Shown here in pieces: positions 47,588 through 57,975 of a stretch of 64,000 nucleotides of DNA; the stretch's first letter is position 1, and each line of letters begins with the position of its first letter. This DNA comes from Nilaparvata lugens (taxonomy: Eukaryota; Arthropoda; Insecta; Hemiptera; Delphacidae), in assembly GCF_014356525.2 (NCBI RefSeq), contig NC_052518.1, forward strand, positions 13,408,201 to 13,472,200, written 5' to 3'. The notes below the pieces were generated by a model that saw only the letters and a list, made by a program, of their open reading frames with translations, was not told the origin of the DNA and searched no databases. A program made the position numbers and the translations under genes.

Positions 47588-49690
47588 AACCTGACTAAAC
47601 TAGAGGAATTGTATGATAATTTCTACTTTCAAATTGATCAAGAGACAGTTGATCAAAACATTCATATTAATTTTACTGATAAATTTACTGATCTTATCAC
47701 TAAAATTACTATAATTTGTGAGTCTTTTGAATGTCAACAGGCACAGCAGCGTTCAGTGTGCGACAATATGAACATGTCTCAAGACATGTCCATCATCAAT
47801 CCAACCTTACCCTTGTTGCCCGATCAGGCACCTGTTGTCACTCAGTATGCAGCAGCAGCTCCTATCTCTAATCCAACATCAGCTTTAGGGTCCGCAGTTA
47901 ATCAGCCGCCAGTGGTTTCTCAATCTCAACCACCCTGGCAGCCTGAATACCCTCCTGCTATTCAATTTCAAGGTTTTGAATTACCTGAAATCGAGTTACC
48001 AAAATTTGATGGTGTATTTTCTCGTTGGTTAGAGTATCGCTCATCCTTCTCCAATATTGTTGCTGATAATATATCAGTAGCTCCTAGTGTAAAATTTGAA
48101 TATCTAAAAAGATCACTTAGTGGGGAAGCTCTCAACAGAATCTTAAATGTTCCACATGGGCAGTTTGATTTGGCATGGTCTCTACTAAAGCAACGTTATG
48201 ACAATCCTAGGCTTATTGCTGACAATCATGTTGGAGCAATCTTGAATCCTCCCAATTTGAACACTAATTCCGCTCAGTCTTGGAGAGCCTTTATTGATCA
48301 CTTGAAAACTCACATCTTTGGTTTAGAATCACTTGATCTGGGTATTGATATAAAAAATCTATTGTACATGTATATATTTGTCTCACGTTTTGATTCCCGT
48401 ACCCTGAGGGATTGGGAGAGATACAATTCACTCCATACCGTTCCATCAATGGAAAATCTATGGGATTTTATGGAATCACAACATAAGGTCGCACAAGCTG
48501 TCACATCTAGTACTGTAAATAATACTCATTCATTACACAAGTCTACTAATATTAGTAATAATGTCAAATCAATTCAACCCTCATCTAAGCTGGGTAGTCA
48601 GCAACACGCTGTTCCTATTACTCACAAGGGATTTGCTTGCTTGTTCTGTAAAGATATAACTCACAATGTCTTCAATTGTCCCTCGTTCTTAAAGATATCT
48701 CCTGTTGATAGAAGGAATGCTGTAAAAAGGAAATCACTTTGCTTTAATTGTTTGAAGCCTTTTGTTCAAGGTCACTCCTGTCTTGGCTCCTGCCGTCAAT
48801 GCGGAAATTCGCATCATACACTCCTCCATGATGCCATGTCACATCTTAAGGGTAATGGTAGAAATATTGTCACTTCAAATACTATTCAATCATCCTTAGC
48901 ACAGTCTGCTGGAAGGCTGAATGCAACTTCTATCAGTTCTAAAACAAACTCTCAAGTGGCGCTTAATTCTATTGGAGAATTCAGTGGCCATGTGTCTGAT
49001 AGTCAACCTCCTATCTCCAATTTTCACTCAAATAGTGAGCTCAATCGTGCAGCCAATCTACAAGCATCATTTCCGTCTGTAGGAACTTCTGATGCTGCCA
49101 TCAACGTTCACTCCAGTTCTCATTCATCTGTAAATGGTAGTATTAAGTCTATTTCGATTATGCCAACTGCTGAGGTCATTGTGTTTGACTCAAGTGGTCA
49201 GTCTATTTCATGTCATGCACTCTTAGATACAGGTAGTGATTCTAATCTTGTAAGTGAGAGACTAGCTGCTCGTCTTGCTTTACCTGCAATTCATAGTAAT
49301 AAATTGATTCATACTGTTTTAGGTAATTTGAATAGGTCAAATATTGCTCATAGCATCAAGGTACAATCAACCGACCAGTCTTGGTCTGCATTTGAAGAAT
49401 GTCTTGTTGTAAACAAAATATCTCTCAATCTTCCTCCTGCCAACATTGATATTGACAAATTCAATACCCCAAAGAATATTCGCTTAGCTGATAAAAACTT
49501 CTCTCAATCCAACGGCATTGATCTTTTGCTAGGCACTTCTGTGTTTGCAGCTGTAATGACATGTGGACAAATGTCTGTTGCTCCTGGTTCCATCCTTCAA
49601 AATATCTTGTTGGGTTGGATGAGTTTTGGTCAAATGAAACTCATTCAACCCACAATTGGTCATAATCATGTTCATTCTAACTTCATCTGA
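47588..49690 (+). pseudogene. gag: BEL/Pao retrotransposon Gag and protease
   Basis: Open from about 47588 but with no ATG until 47768. The Gag part shows LPKFDGVFSRWLEYRSSF (DUF1759 type), AWSLLKQRYDNPRLI, and a Cys/His-rich segment with CLFCKDITHNVFNC, SLCFNCLKP and CRQCGNSHHTLLH. The protease follows with HALLDTGSDSNLVSE (D-T-G) and IDLLLGTSVFA (DUF1758 type), then LGWMSFG. In this family Gag, PR, RT, RNase H and IN are one polyprotein. Here the frame stops with TGA at 49688, just where RT should continue. Confidence 0.85.
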
Positions 49691-50184
49691 AGCCTTGATT
49701 TATCTAATCAGCTAGAGCATTTTTGGAAACTTGAGGATTTATACAATTCAAATACAATTGTCAAATGTCAAATACAATTCCTCCATCACCAGAACAGGTG
49801 AATATAGAAAAGCACTATGACAAAACTACAGTCAGATGTGATGATGGTCATTTCATGGTAACCCTGCCTCATAAGGACAATGCTTTTGCCTTAGGCTCTT
49901 CCGAGTTTCAAGCACGTACGCGTTTCCTTTCTCTCGAGAAACGATTTGTGAAAAATCCTGAACAAAAACATAAATGGACCTCTTCATCACCAAATATCAC
50001 CATTGGAACACCTGTGTTACTCAAGGACCCTGGGACTCCTCCTACAGTCTGGAAGTTAGGTCGTATCACTGGAGTGTTTCCAGGCCCTGATAATAAGGTT
50101 CGTGTGGTCATGGCTTTAACTGATACGGGCTCTTTCAAACAAGCTATCACTAGCATTGCACCATTGCCAATGGACAATGATTAA
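49691..50184 (+). pseudogene. BEL/Pao pol remnant: start of RT joined to end of integrase
   Basis: After the TGA the same frame continues LDLSNQLEHFWKLEDL, the start of BEL RT. A 20-base duplication of TCAAATACAATTGTCAAATG at 49748-49771 shifts the frame. The next frame reads IEKHYDKTTVRCDDGHFMV and RFLSLEKRFVKNPEQ (RT N-terminus). Without a break it then jumps to IGTPVLLKDPGTPPTVWKLG and VRVVMALT, the DUF5641-type end of integrase. Some 3-4 kb of pol, estimated from family size, is missing. The junction is in frame. Confidence 0.8.
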
Positions 50185-51510
50185 AATGCTTAGTTCGCTT
50201 AACATATTTTTTGTTTTCTCATTTTTTGATGAAAATTCCTGTGGATATTTCCATCCCGGCCCAGTCTATGTTAAATCTCACTTCACATTTTCTCTCATTT
50301 CATTTTTGTATTTAGCACGCATGTCTCAGCTGTTAGTTCAATGCTTGACGTCAGCTGCCTACTAGATTATGTCTGCTCTGGTGGAAGAAATTAGCTTTCT
50401 CTCTGATTTAAATTTAGCAGTTCATATTTTTTATTTATTTTGAATATGTTCATTTCTTATTTCTTTATTTTGCATAATTTCTGCGAGGAGATTCTTGTCT
50501 TTGAATTCTTCAGCTCTTTTGGCATATTTGTTGTTAGCGGTTCATGTTGGCATTGGTTATTGCTGTGATCCCGTTTTACGTTTTTCTCTGACTCACTTCC
50601 TTCTTCCGTTTGTAAAATGGCTTCAACTTCATCTACGCCTTGCTTAAAAAAGGCGTAGAAAAATGTTTATTTTTCATCCCCTTTTTAAATATGTAGCCTT
50701 TCAACATTATAAAAATTGTTCTCTTATGTTTTTTGATCGTTCAAAACATCATTCCTAGTTTTAAAGTGCTTCCTGCTCAGTTTAGTTTGCATTTGCTTCG
50801 AGTTGCAACATGCTCATGGTGACAAGGAAATTCTCAACGTCTTCAAAGTTTTCATCATCTAGGGGATTGTACTAAATCCATTTCCTGCTTTATTCACGAT
50901 GAATGAAGGGGCTCTACTCATCACTTCATCATCTTGGGGATTGTACTAAATCCATTTCCTGCTTTATTCACGTTGGATAAAAGGGATTTCTACTCATCAA
51001 ATTCATCATCTTGTGGAGTCTACTTCCAATCCTGTCCTTACACGGTGTAAGGAAGGGTCCTTCTGTTTACCTTATTCATGGGAATATTCTACTCTTCGAG
51101 GTCTTCTGTCCAAGTCGCACGCCGAACGTCTGCTGTAGCCAACTTCACTTCTGAGAAGCATTGTATCCACTGTTCCAGATACTGGGAAATACCATTCAGG
51201 TCCAGTTTTTAATTCTTTTTATTCACGTATTTAAGTTTTTATTAAGGATTCATTCATTCTCTTTTTTTAATCACTTGTTCAACCTTACTATTTATGTTAG
51301 GTTATGTCCTCCAGTTTGAGATCTTAATCATAACATGTCAAGTAGGCTACAGTCTACATTCAAGTATTTTTGACTATTGAATGAGTAGGGGGAATATGGG
51401 ACTTTAAACTCTCTTTTTTGCTCGAAATCCCCCTACCCCCTCTCCCCCCACTCCATCCCACCAACCCCCGCAGGGTGGGAAGTGTTCTAAAAATGGATTT
51501 TCCCCCTCCC
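50185..51510 (+). other. 3' region of the BEL element and pyrimidine-rich sequence
   Basis: No gene. A three-copy tandem repeat is at 50850-51060. From 51410 the sequence becomes C/T-rich with runs of CCCC and CTCTCT leading into the inverted-repeat element. A 3' LTR was not found. Confidence 0.5.
50850..51060. repeat. About 75-bp tandem repeat
   Basis: TTCATCATCTNGGGGATTGT starts units at about 50851 and 50927, with a more diverged one at about 51002. Each continues with ACTAAATCCATTTCCTGC and a CTTTATTCACG block. Confidence 0.8.
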
Positions 51511-51539
51511 ACACCTCTCTCTCTCCCTCTCTCTCTCTC

Positions 51540-51812
51540 TCTAATCTAATCTAATCTAATCTAATTTAATCCAATCTCCCACTCTCTCTCTTCCCCTCTC
51601 CCAGTGATGACGAGGGGGATGAAGAAGGAGAGAGATATCTCTCTCTCTCTCAAATAGATTTCTCCTTCCCCTTCCCCAGTATAGATGAGGGGGGTGGATA
51701 TCGATTATTGACTATCATCTATTGGATGAGGGAAAAAATAATTTCCCTTTGAGGGAAAAATTCCCCCTCACTCTCTCTATATCTAATGCTATACTGACAG
51801 ATTAAAGTGAAT
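51540..51812. repeat. Left inverted terminal repeat
   Basis: C/T-rich outer part with CTCTCT and five TCTAA units, then a purine-rich middle with the palindrome around GATATC (near 51630), ending at ATTAAAGTGAAT. It matches the complement of 52977-53240 at roughly nine bases in ten by eye. Confidence 0.85.
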
Positions 51813-51983
51813 TCGCAGAAAAGAAACTTTGCTCATTATGGAATTTTCTACAATGGAAAAGAGATTCAGTGTGTTTATTGCATGCATGCATTGAGACTGC
51901 ATAAAGCACGTACATGTTGCCTGTCTACAATTAATGAAGAAAGACTGCTTAATTACTCTATAATAGTCCCAGCCTACACTTAG
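51798..51983 (+). pseudogene. Cys-rich open frame, zinc-finger-like
   Basis: 61 codons between stops, no ATG at its start. It contains FAHYGIFYNGKEIQCVYC followed by a CC pair. The FA-x-G-x-YNGK-x-x-C-x-x-C pattern resembles the first half of a BIR-type zinc finger; the later His and Cys of a true BIR are not present. Similar Cys-rich proteins are known from small insect DNA viruses, but I cannot confirm a match. It may be the 3' end of a spliced or truncated gene: TTCGCAG at 51812-51818 could be a splice acceptor. Confidence 0.4.
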
Positions 51984-52002
51984 TTTTGTTCATTTGCTTA
52001 TC

Positions 52003-52278
52003 ATGGACCTGAGAAAGTGGTTGGCTGCTGACAACAAGTTGGAAGTGAGGTTAAAAAACTGTATTGATTGGTATGATGAGTGTGAAAGTGCAATTAGGAA
52101 ATCAACACGTAAAAATTATAGTTTGGCGAAACAATTAAAAGACATTTTTCTAAGCACGGTTAATTTAAATGACATAAGAGACTATCTATGTTATTATTGT
52201 CCTCATAATTTGTGCATAGATAAGTTAATTAAAATTGAAGATGGAATTATGAATAGTTGTAGTGAAATTTGTAAATAA
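52003..52278 (+). CDS. Hypothetical 91-residue protein
   Basis: ATG at 52003 in the context ATCATGG. The protein is hydrophilic and mostly helical in appearance, with a C-terminal Cys cluster YLCYYCPHNLC and a final CSEICK. It begins 20 bases after the previous frame ends, in another frame, so the two may be one broken or spliced gene. No family recognised. Confidence 0.45.
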   Translation: MDLRKWLAADNKLEVRLKNCIDWYDECESAIRKSTRKNYSLAKQLKDIFLSTVNLNDIRDYLCYYCPHNLCIDKLIKIEDGIMNSCSEICK

Positions 52279-52329
52279 ACTTTCTGTGTTCAAATGATTT
52301 TTCATTCCAATATTCCTCTCACTTTTTAG

Positions 52330-52497
52330 TTTAGTAGCAGCTCAGAGCTAGAGCTGATAACACCAGCACGTGTACAGCAATATTTTTATAGAAGTGAGAC
52401 ACACCCCCCTCAGCCATCTGTTGATGCTAACAAGTATGCAACGTGCACATTATTAATTTATAGAACAGAGACATATGCCAAACAGGGGAGGCGTTAA
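52330..52497 (+). pseudogene. Short open frame after a possible splice acceptor
   Basis: It begins right after CTCACTTTTTAG (52318-52329), a good acceptor sequence, in the same frame as the 91-residue ORF and separated from it by two stops. It carries no start codon and encodes about 55 residues including LITPARVQQYFYRSE. It could be a second exon of the preceding gene or the remnant of another. Confidence 0.3.
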
Positions 52498-52813
52498 CAT
52501 GCAGTGTTATGGTTTTTCAAAATTCAAAAAATTAACTTGTCTCTTGATGGCAATTTTATTTAATGAATTTGATTCAATTGCGAAGAATATTACATTTTCA
52601 ACAGGATGTCAAGATGCTGATTTGCCGTTAACAGAAACAGAAAATGTGCACTTTCCAATTTTATCTGAGATATTCGAATTACTCAATATACTAGACACAG
52701 GTCATCTACATTATGATTGTACAAATGATTCACCATTATCTGTTGTTACAAATTCCGATGAACTTTGGAAATGCTTGTACGATATTGCAGATAAAAAATA
52801 TAAAAGAACTTAG
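52475..52813 (+). CDS. Hypothetical 112-residue protein
   Basis: ATG at 52475, overlapping the end of the preceding frame by 23 bases in another reading frame. It has a hydrophobic patch near residues 20-32 (KLTCLLMAILFNEF) and an acidic middle. It ends 15 bases before the right inverted repeat. No family recognised, and it may be coding only by chance. Confidence 0.35.
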   Translation: MPNRGGVNMQCYGFSKFKKLTCLLMAILFNEFDSIAKNITFSTGCQDADLPLTETENVHFPILSEIFELLNILDTGHLHYDCTNDSPLSVVTNSDELWKCLYDIADKKYKRT

Positions 52814-52827
52814 ATCATTGACCTCTC

Positions 52828-52904
52828 TGTAGAGATATGGATTCACTTTAATCTGACAGTATAGCATTAGATGTAGAGAGAGAGAGAGAGAGAGAGAGTG
52901 AGAG

Positions 52905-52963
<59 letters not shown>

Positions 52964-53240
52964 TAGGGAATTTCTCAATTCACTTTAATCTGTCAGTATA
53001 GCATTAGATGTAGAGAGAGAGAGAGGGAATTTTTCTCTCAAATGGAAATTATTTTTTCTCTCATCCAATAGTCAATAATCGATAATTGATATCCACCCCC
53101 CTCATCTATACTGGGGAAGGGGAGGGAGAAATCTATTTGAGAGAGAGAGAGATATCTCTCTCCTTCTTCATCCCCCTTGTCCTCACTGGGAGAGGGGGAG
53201 AGAGAGAGAGGGAGATTAGATTAGATTAGATTATATTAGA
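52828..53240. repeat. Right inverted terminal repeat with internal duplication
   Basis: Complement of the left repeat from 52977 outward. The inner 40 bases (TTCACTTTAATCTG ... CATTAGATGTAGAG) occur twice, at 52829 and 52978, separated by about 100 bases of (GA)n. The outer edge passes through ATTAG units into the GATT-repeat tail of the neighbouring LINE. Confidence 0.8.
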
Positions 53241-53760
53241 TTGATTGATTGATTGAGTACTTTATTCATGTAGATTACAATATATACTGGCTTATACACT
53301 TATATACAATAGCTTACAATACAGCAAAATTATAGATGAATTTACATAATATAGACTAAGAAAATAATTATTGAACTGTATATGATATGAAAAAGTAATT
53401 TGTAATATAATAACTATATATAATTATATTGTTATGCATCTACATGAATTGGCGGAGCTTTGGACATATCAATGTCCATTCTTCGGAAAGAATATAAAAA
53501 TATCCTCCCCACTAACTCTCTACCAAAACGTTAATTTAATTAATTAAACTAAGGATTTATTTATTAATGGAAATTTTGTAAAAGTTTTGATTAATATAAA
53601 TATTTAAGAGAAAAAAACAGAAAATTGATAGAGTAAAATAATTATATAGGTAGTTAAGATCAAATTATTGATTAATAAAATGAAGTAGGCTGAAAGTAGA
53701 TCAGGGTAATCAACTTTCAGTAATATACAGCAGTATGTAGTGGATAATTAAAATAACATG

Positions 53761-53811
<51 letters not shown>

Positions 53812-56560
53812 TATATATTGTATATATATATATATATATATAGTATATATATTGTATATATATATATACAATTCATTCTATAACAGGTTTAAAGGTTTGT
53901 ATTTGTGGGATGGGTGGGGGATGGTTGTCATGTGATCGTTCTAGGGCCGGACAGTTTCAGTTATTTGTTCCAAAAGATGTTTCTTTAAAGTCAGGATGAA
54001 GCTCGCTCAGCTCTCGATGGACCTTATAGAAACAGGAAGTGCATTCCATGCACGACAGGCACTGACTAAGAAGGATTTTGTGAAAATAGTAGTTCAATGA
54101 TTGGGTATCCTTAAAGTACTTTCTCCGGTTCTAGTATGTGAAGCATCTATCCTCCTACCTTCAGAGACAAATTTGAAATCATCTTTAAAATAGTTCGGAT
54201 TACCATATTTCAAGATATCTCTAACAAGCTTGACTATTCGAAAAAGCCTTTGATTGGGAAGCATTAATGTTGAACTAGCAATGTGGGCTGGGGTGATATG
54301 ATCATGGCATTGGAGAGAAAAGACGAAACATAGACAATAATTTTGGCAATGCTGTAGTTTATCATTCAGAGTGACTTGCATATCGTTAAGAACAGAATCA
54401 CAATACATTAAATGTGAGAAGATGAGAGATTGAACCAATAATAATTTAATGTTTCTAGGGAGAATATTGTGCATTTTCTTCAATGCATGCATGGCTGTGA
54501 ATACCTTTTTACAAGTTTTGTTCACTTGTTCTGACCAGTCAAGAGTATTTTTCATAATAATGCCTAAATTTTTAACTGAGCTACAGTAAGGAATGTCATT
54601 ACCATCTACACTAATTTTGTGAATCGATTCAAGGTCAATATTGTTTATAAGATGAGAATATCCAATTATAATGGGTTGTGTTTTGATGAGATTAAGCTTA
54701 AAGCCATTTTTCTTTGTCCATTCCACTATCGAATTGATATCCTGATTCATTATTCCAACTGTTTCATTAATTTTTGTTATGGGACAGCTTAAATATATTT
54801 GAAGGTCGTTTGCATGAGTATGGAAAGTGAAGAATTTGATAATGGAAGAAAGGTCATTAGCATACAAAGTGAAGAGGAGAGGGCCTAAAATTGAACCTTG
54901 TGGTACTCCATACATAACATTTTTCCAAGTAGACTTTTTGTCACCGACAGATATACATTGTTTCCTACCTAATAGATAGGATTTAAACCAAACTAACGAG
55001 TTGTGACTGAAACCAAGAATAGCCAACTTATTCAGAAGGACTGTATGATCAACAGTATCAAATGCTTTAGAAGAATCAAATAGGGTGAGGATGGTGCATT
55101 TTCTTTGGTCCATAGCTAACCTTATATCATCAGTGACACGAAGCAGAGCTGTCTCAGTTGAATGGAATTTTCTAAAGCCTGATTGAAAGTTATGAAGCTT
55201 ACTATTGTTGTCTAGAAATTTTACAACTTGAGCATGAATGAGTCTTTCTAGCACTTTGGACAATGCAGGTAAAATACTGATTGGTCTAAAATCCTCAACT
55301 TTATTGGGTGATGGAACTTTATTTAGAGGGCGAACCAGAGCAAACTTCCAGTTTTCAGGGAAAATGCCTTCTTCAAGTGACTTGTTGAAAATGTATGTAA
55401 TGGTTGGTAAAACAGCAAATAACATATTCTTGATAAATTTAATAGGAATTTTGTCTACACCCGTAGCATTACTATGAATACGTTGAATTGCTCTGAAAGT
55501 GTCTTCTTCTGAGATTGGATGGAAATGAAATTGATCAGTAATTAGTAAATCTAAGTTTGTAACCTGCTCTTCAAGATCATCGATATGATTAGCAATGACA
55601 ACTTTGTCGTGTTGGTTAGAGTGTGAAACGAAATGGTCATTTATATTGTTCAATGGTAAGTCAATTTGTGGATTCGATTTCTGTTTGCCAAGCCCGAATT
55701 CTTTTATTCCCTGCCAAAGTGATTTAGAGTCTTGTCTATTGTTTGTCATAAACGAATTCAAGTACCTAATCTTTGAGTTCCGTAATTCCTGTTTAACTCT
55801 ATTTCTAAGGCTCCTATACTCTATCAAACTGTCCAAGTCAAATGTCTTTGTAAATTTTCTATGTGCTTTGTCTCTACGTCCCATCATCTTAAGTATGTCT
55901 TCAGTCATCCATGGTACTCGTCGTTTTCTATTAATCCTCCTTGTCACATAAGGTGCATGTTTGTCATACAGAGTCAAAGTCCAATTCTCGAAAGTCTTGA
56001 CCATGTCATCAACTGAGGGTAACGCTTCAATTTGATGCCATGGAGTCTGAGCCACATCAGTCAGGAAGGCGGCTTCATCAAGTTTTTGAAGTCTCTATAA
56101 GTGATAATTTTCTGTTCTGGCTTCGGTATCTTATGGGAAAGTACACAGTAGATCAAATCATGTCCAGAAATAGCTGGGACTGGGATTTGGCCTGCTTGAA
56201 CAACCTCGTTAGGATCACTAACAATGAGAAGGTCAATGAGTGTGTCAAATTCATCAGTATGATGAGTTGGATCGAGAGGTAAAATAGTCATGTTTAGGCA
56301 TTGGAAAATAGTAGTCAGTTGAAAGTAGTGAAAGTTACGATTTGTCATGTTCAAGTTGATGTTCATATCCCCCATAACTAGTATACGGCTATAACAAGGC
56401 ATAAGAGAAAGCAAGGCATTTTCGAAATCTGTAAAATGACCTATTTTTTGTGGGCGATAACAGATACCAACGAGTAATTTATTAGTACTAGATAAGGATA
56501 ATTCAAGTAGCATAAACTCTGGATACATAATACAACTGATAATGAATAATATTTGCATAA
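53241..56560 (-). mobile_element. 5'-truncated LINE (Jockey/CR1-like), minus strand
   Basis: The minus strand reads endonuclease C-terminal part, reverse transcriptase, about 850 bases of 3' untranslated region containing (AT)n at 53763-53870, then a tail of AATC units at 53240-53256. The tail abuts the inverted-repeat element. There is no ORF1, and the N-terminal half of the endonuclease is missing. Confidence 0.8.
54094..56558 (-). pseudogene. LINE ORF2: partial endonuclease and reverse transcriptase
   Basis: Endonuclease part: LLVGICYRPQ, ILVMGDMNINL, TLIDLLIVSD and ISGHDLIYCVL, i.e. the second half of an APE-type endonuclease. A single-base frameshift near 56080 separates it from RT. RT landmarks: WKFALVRPLNKVPSPNKVEDF, RPISILPALSKVLERLIH, TLFDSSKAFDTVDH and YGVPQGSILGPLLF. 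Where FADDLQIYL is expected the protein reads HANDLQIYL, so a catalytic Asp is changed to Asn. The C-terminal region extends to a TAA at 54094. Dead copy. Confidence 0.85.
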
Positions 56561-57156
56561 AATGGAAGAGGAATAGTATGATTTAATGTGAGAAAGAACC
56601 GAATATAAATATGGATATTAGTGGAAAGTAATCAGATAGAAAGAGAAAAGGTAGAAAGAGAAATAGAGATAGAAAGAGAAATAAACATTTGAACATGCTG
56701 GATAGCTAGTGGGAAAATCACAGGGAAAATAATGATAATAATAGGGAAGAAGAGAAGAGAAAGAAGGAATGTGCACAATTGAGAAGAACTTATGAAACTG
56801 GACTATAGAATAAGAAACAGAACATTGTATTGTGATCTTGAATTAATCAAGGAAAGAAGGAGAAGAAGAAAAGAAAAAGAAAGAGAAGGAGAAGAAGAAG
56901 AGGAAGAAGACAACGAAGAATAGAAAAGAATAATAATCATCATTGCAAAAATCACAAGTCACAAACATCACATTGCAAAATTACAACAATATTCTAGTAA
57001 TCATAATAACTATAAGATTAAGAAGAGAAATGAGAAAGAAAAATAAGAAGTAGAGGAGACACTTGAGAAAGAGCTAGATTATTTTAGATGAGTTTTAAAT
57101 AGGATTGAATGGTGAAATTCAAATAATATTATATAGTATTAGAAGTGTAATCAACT
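56561..57156. other. Purine-rich low-complexity stretch
   Basis: About 500 bases of GA/AAG-rich sequence (densest at 56630-56930), with no gene. It could be a triplex-prone tract or satellite-like remnant between two LINE insertions. Confidence 0.6.
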
Positions 57157-57975
57157 ATTGGGAGTTGCTTACTTTACTTCACTTTACTTTACTTTATCCG
57201 GCTCTACAGTCCTGGGTGGACTTTGGCCTCCTCAACATAGCGCCTCCATTCGTCTCTATCCTGAGCACTCCGTCGCCAGTTTGCCACGCCCAGCACCCGG
57301 AGGTCTCCGATCACGTCGTTCAGCCATCTTGTCCGTGGTCGACCTCTCTTTCTCGTCCCAAGCATTCTTTCTTCCAGGAGTCTTGATGGTACCCTCTCGT
57401 CACTCATTCTGGCTAAATGTCCAAGCCATTCAATCCTTCTGGCCTTTATGAAACGCACCATATTTCCTGCTCCAATGGCCTGGTCTATTTCAACATTGAA
57501 TCTGGCTCTCCACACTCCTCCGTCACATATTGGTCCCCAGATTCTTCTGTACATTTTTCTTTCAAATGACCTTAATGCTTTTTCATCTTTGTTCAAGATA
57601 GTCCATGTTTCGGCCCCATAGGTTACAATTGGTCTCACTAGCGTCATGAACATTTTCACCTTTGTTTTTCTGGATATGAGCCTGCTTTTAAATATTTTTT
57701 GATTAGCAAAGTATGCTCTGTTGCCCATCATTATCCGATTGTGTATTTCTTGACTGGTCTTATTGTCTGCTGTCAGGGTTACCCCAAGGTATTTGAACTC
57801 TCTGACGCCTTCTATAACACAGTCATCGGCTATTTCCAGATTACATACTTGCCTTCTTGCTTGATTTGCAGACATTCTCATATATTTAGTTTTATTTATG
57901 TTCACTTCAAGACCCACCTCTCTTGCCTCTTCCCTCATTTTGCTAAAAATTTCTTTGAGGCTTATTGGGAGTTGC
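57157..57975 (-). mobile_element. 5'-truncated LINE insertion with 12-bp target duplication
   Basis: ATTGGGAGTTGC occurs exactly at 57157-57168 and 57964-57975, bracketing a 795-bp insert. On the minus strand the insert ends with tandem TAAAG/GTAAA units at 57169-57198, a LINE-type tail. A 5'-truncated element with tail and target duplication is a clean target-primed insertion. Confidence 0.9.
57204..57963 (-). pseudogene. LINE ORF2 C-terminal fragment
   Basis: The minus-strand open frame reads EVNINKTKYMRMS, FKYLGVTLTADN, TLVRPIVTYGAETWTI, IWGPICDGGVWRAR, RRIEWLGHLARM and RKRGRPRTRWLNDVIGDL, then a stop. This is the thumb and C-terminal region of non-LTR reverse transcriptases, in the order expected. 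The frame is open throughout, which suggests a recent insertion. The RT catalytic core is missing because of 5' truncation. The clade is not certain from this part alone. Confidence 0.85.

Larger units (their letters stand above)
51540..53240. mobile_element. Element with about 270-bp inverted terminal repeats and small Cys-rich ORFs
   Basis: The left repeat (51540-51812) and the reverse complement of the right repeat (52977-53240) are nearly identical. They share GACAGATTAAAGTGAATT, the palindrome GAGAGATATCTCTC, GGGGAAGGGG, (TC)n and (TCTAA)n blocks. The innermost 40 bases of the right repeat are duplicated at 52828-52870, with (GA)n between. The roughly 1 kb interior holds four short open frames in three reading frames. 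Long inverted ends with internal palindromes around short genes suggest an endogenised small linear DNA virus (densovirus-like) with large deletions, or an unknown transposon family. No transposase, helicase or capsid motif is visible. Confidence 0.6.

Noticed and set aside
50850..51060. CRISPR-like array
   Set aside because: The repeats are head-to-tail with no unique spacers of constant size, and this is an insect genome.
55238..55951. Plus-strand open frames opposite the LINE RT
   Set aside because: Antisense shadows of the minus-strand reverse transcriptase.
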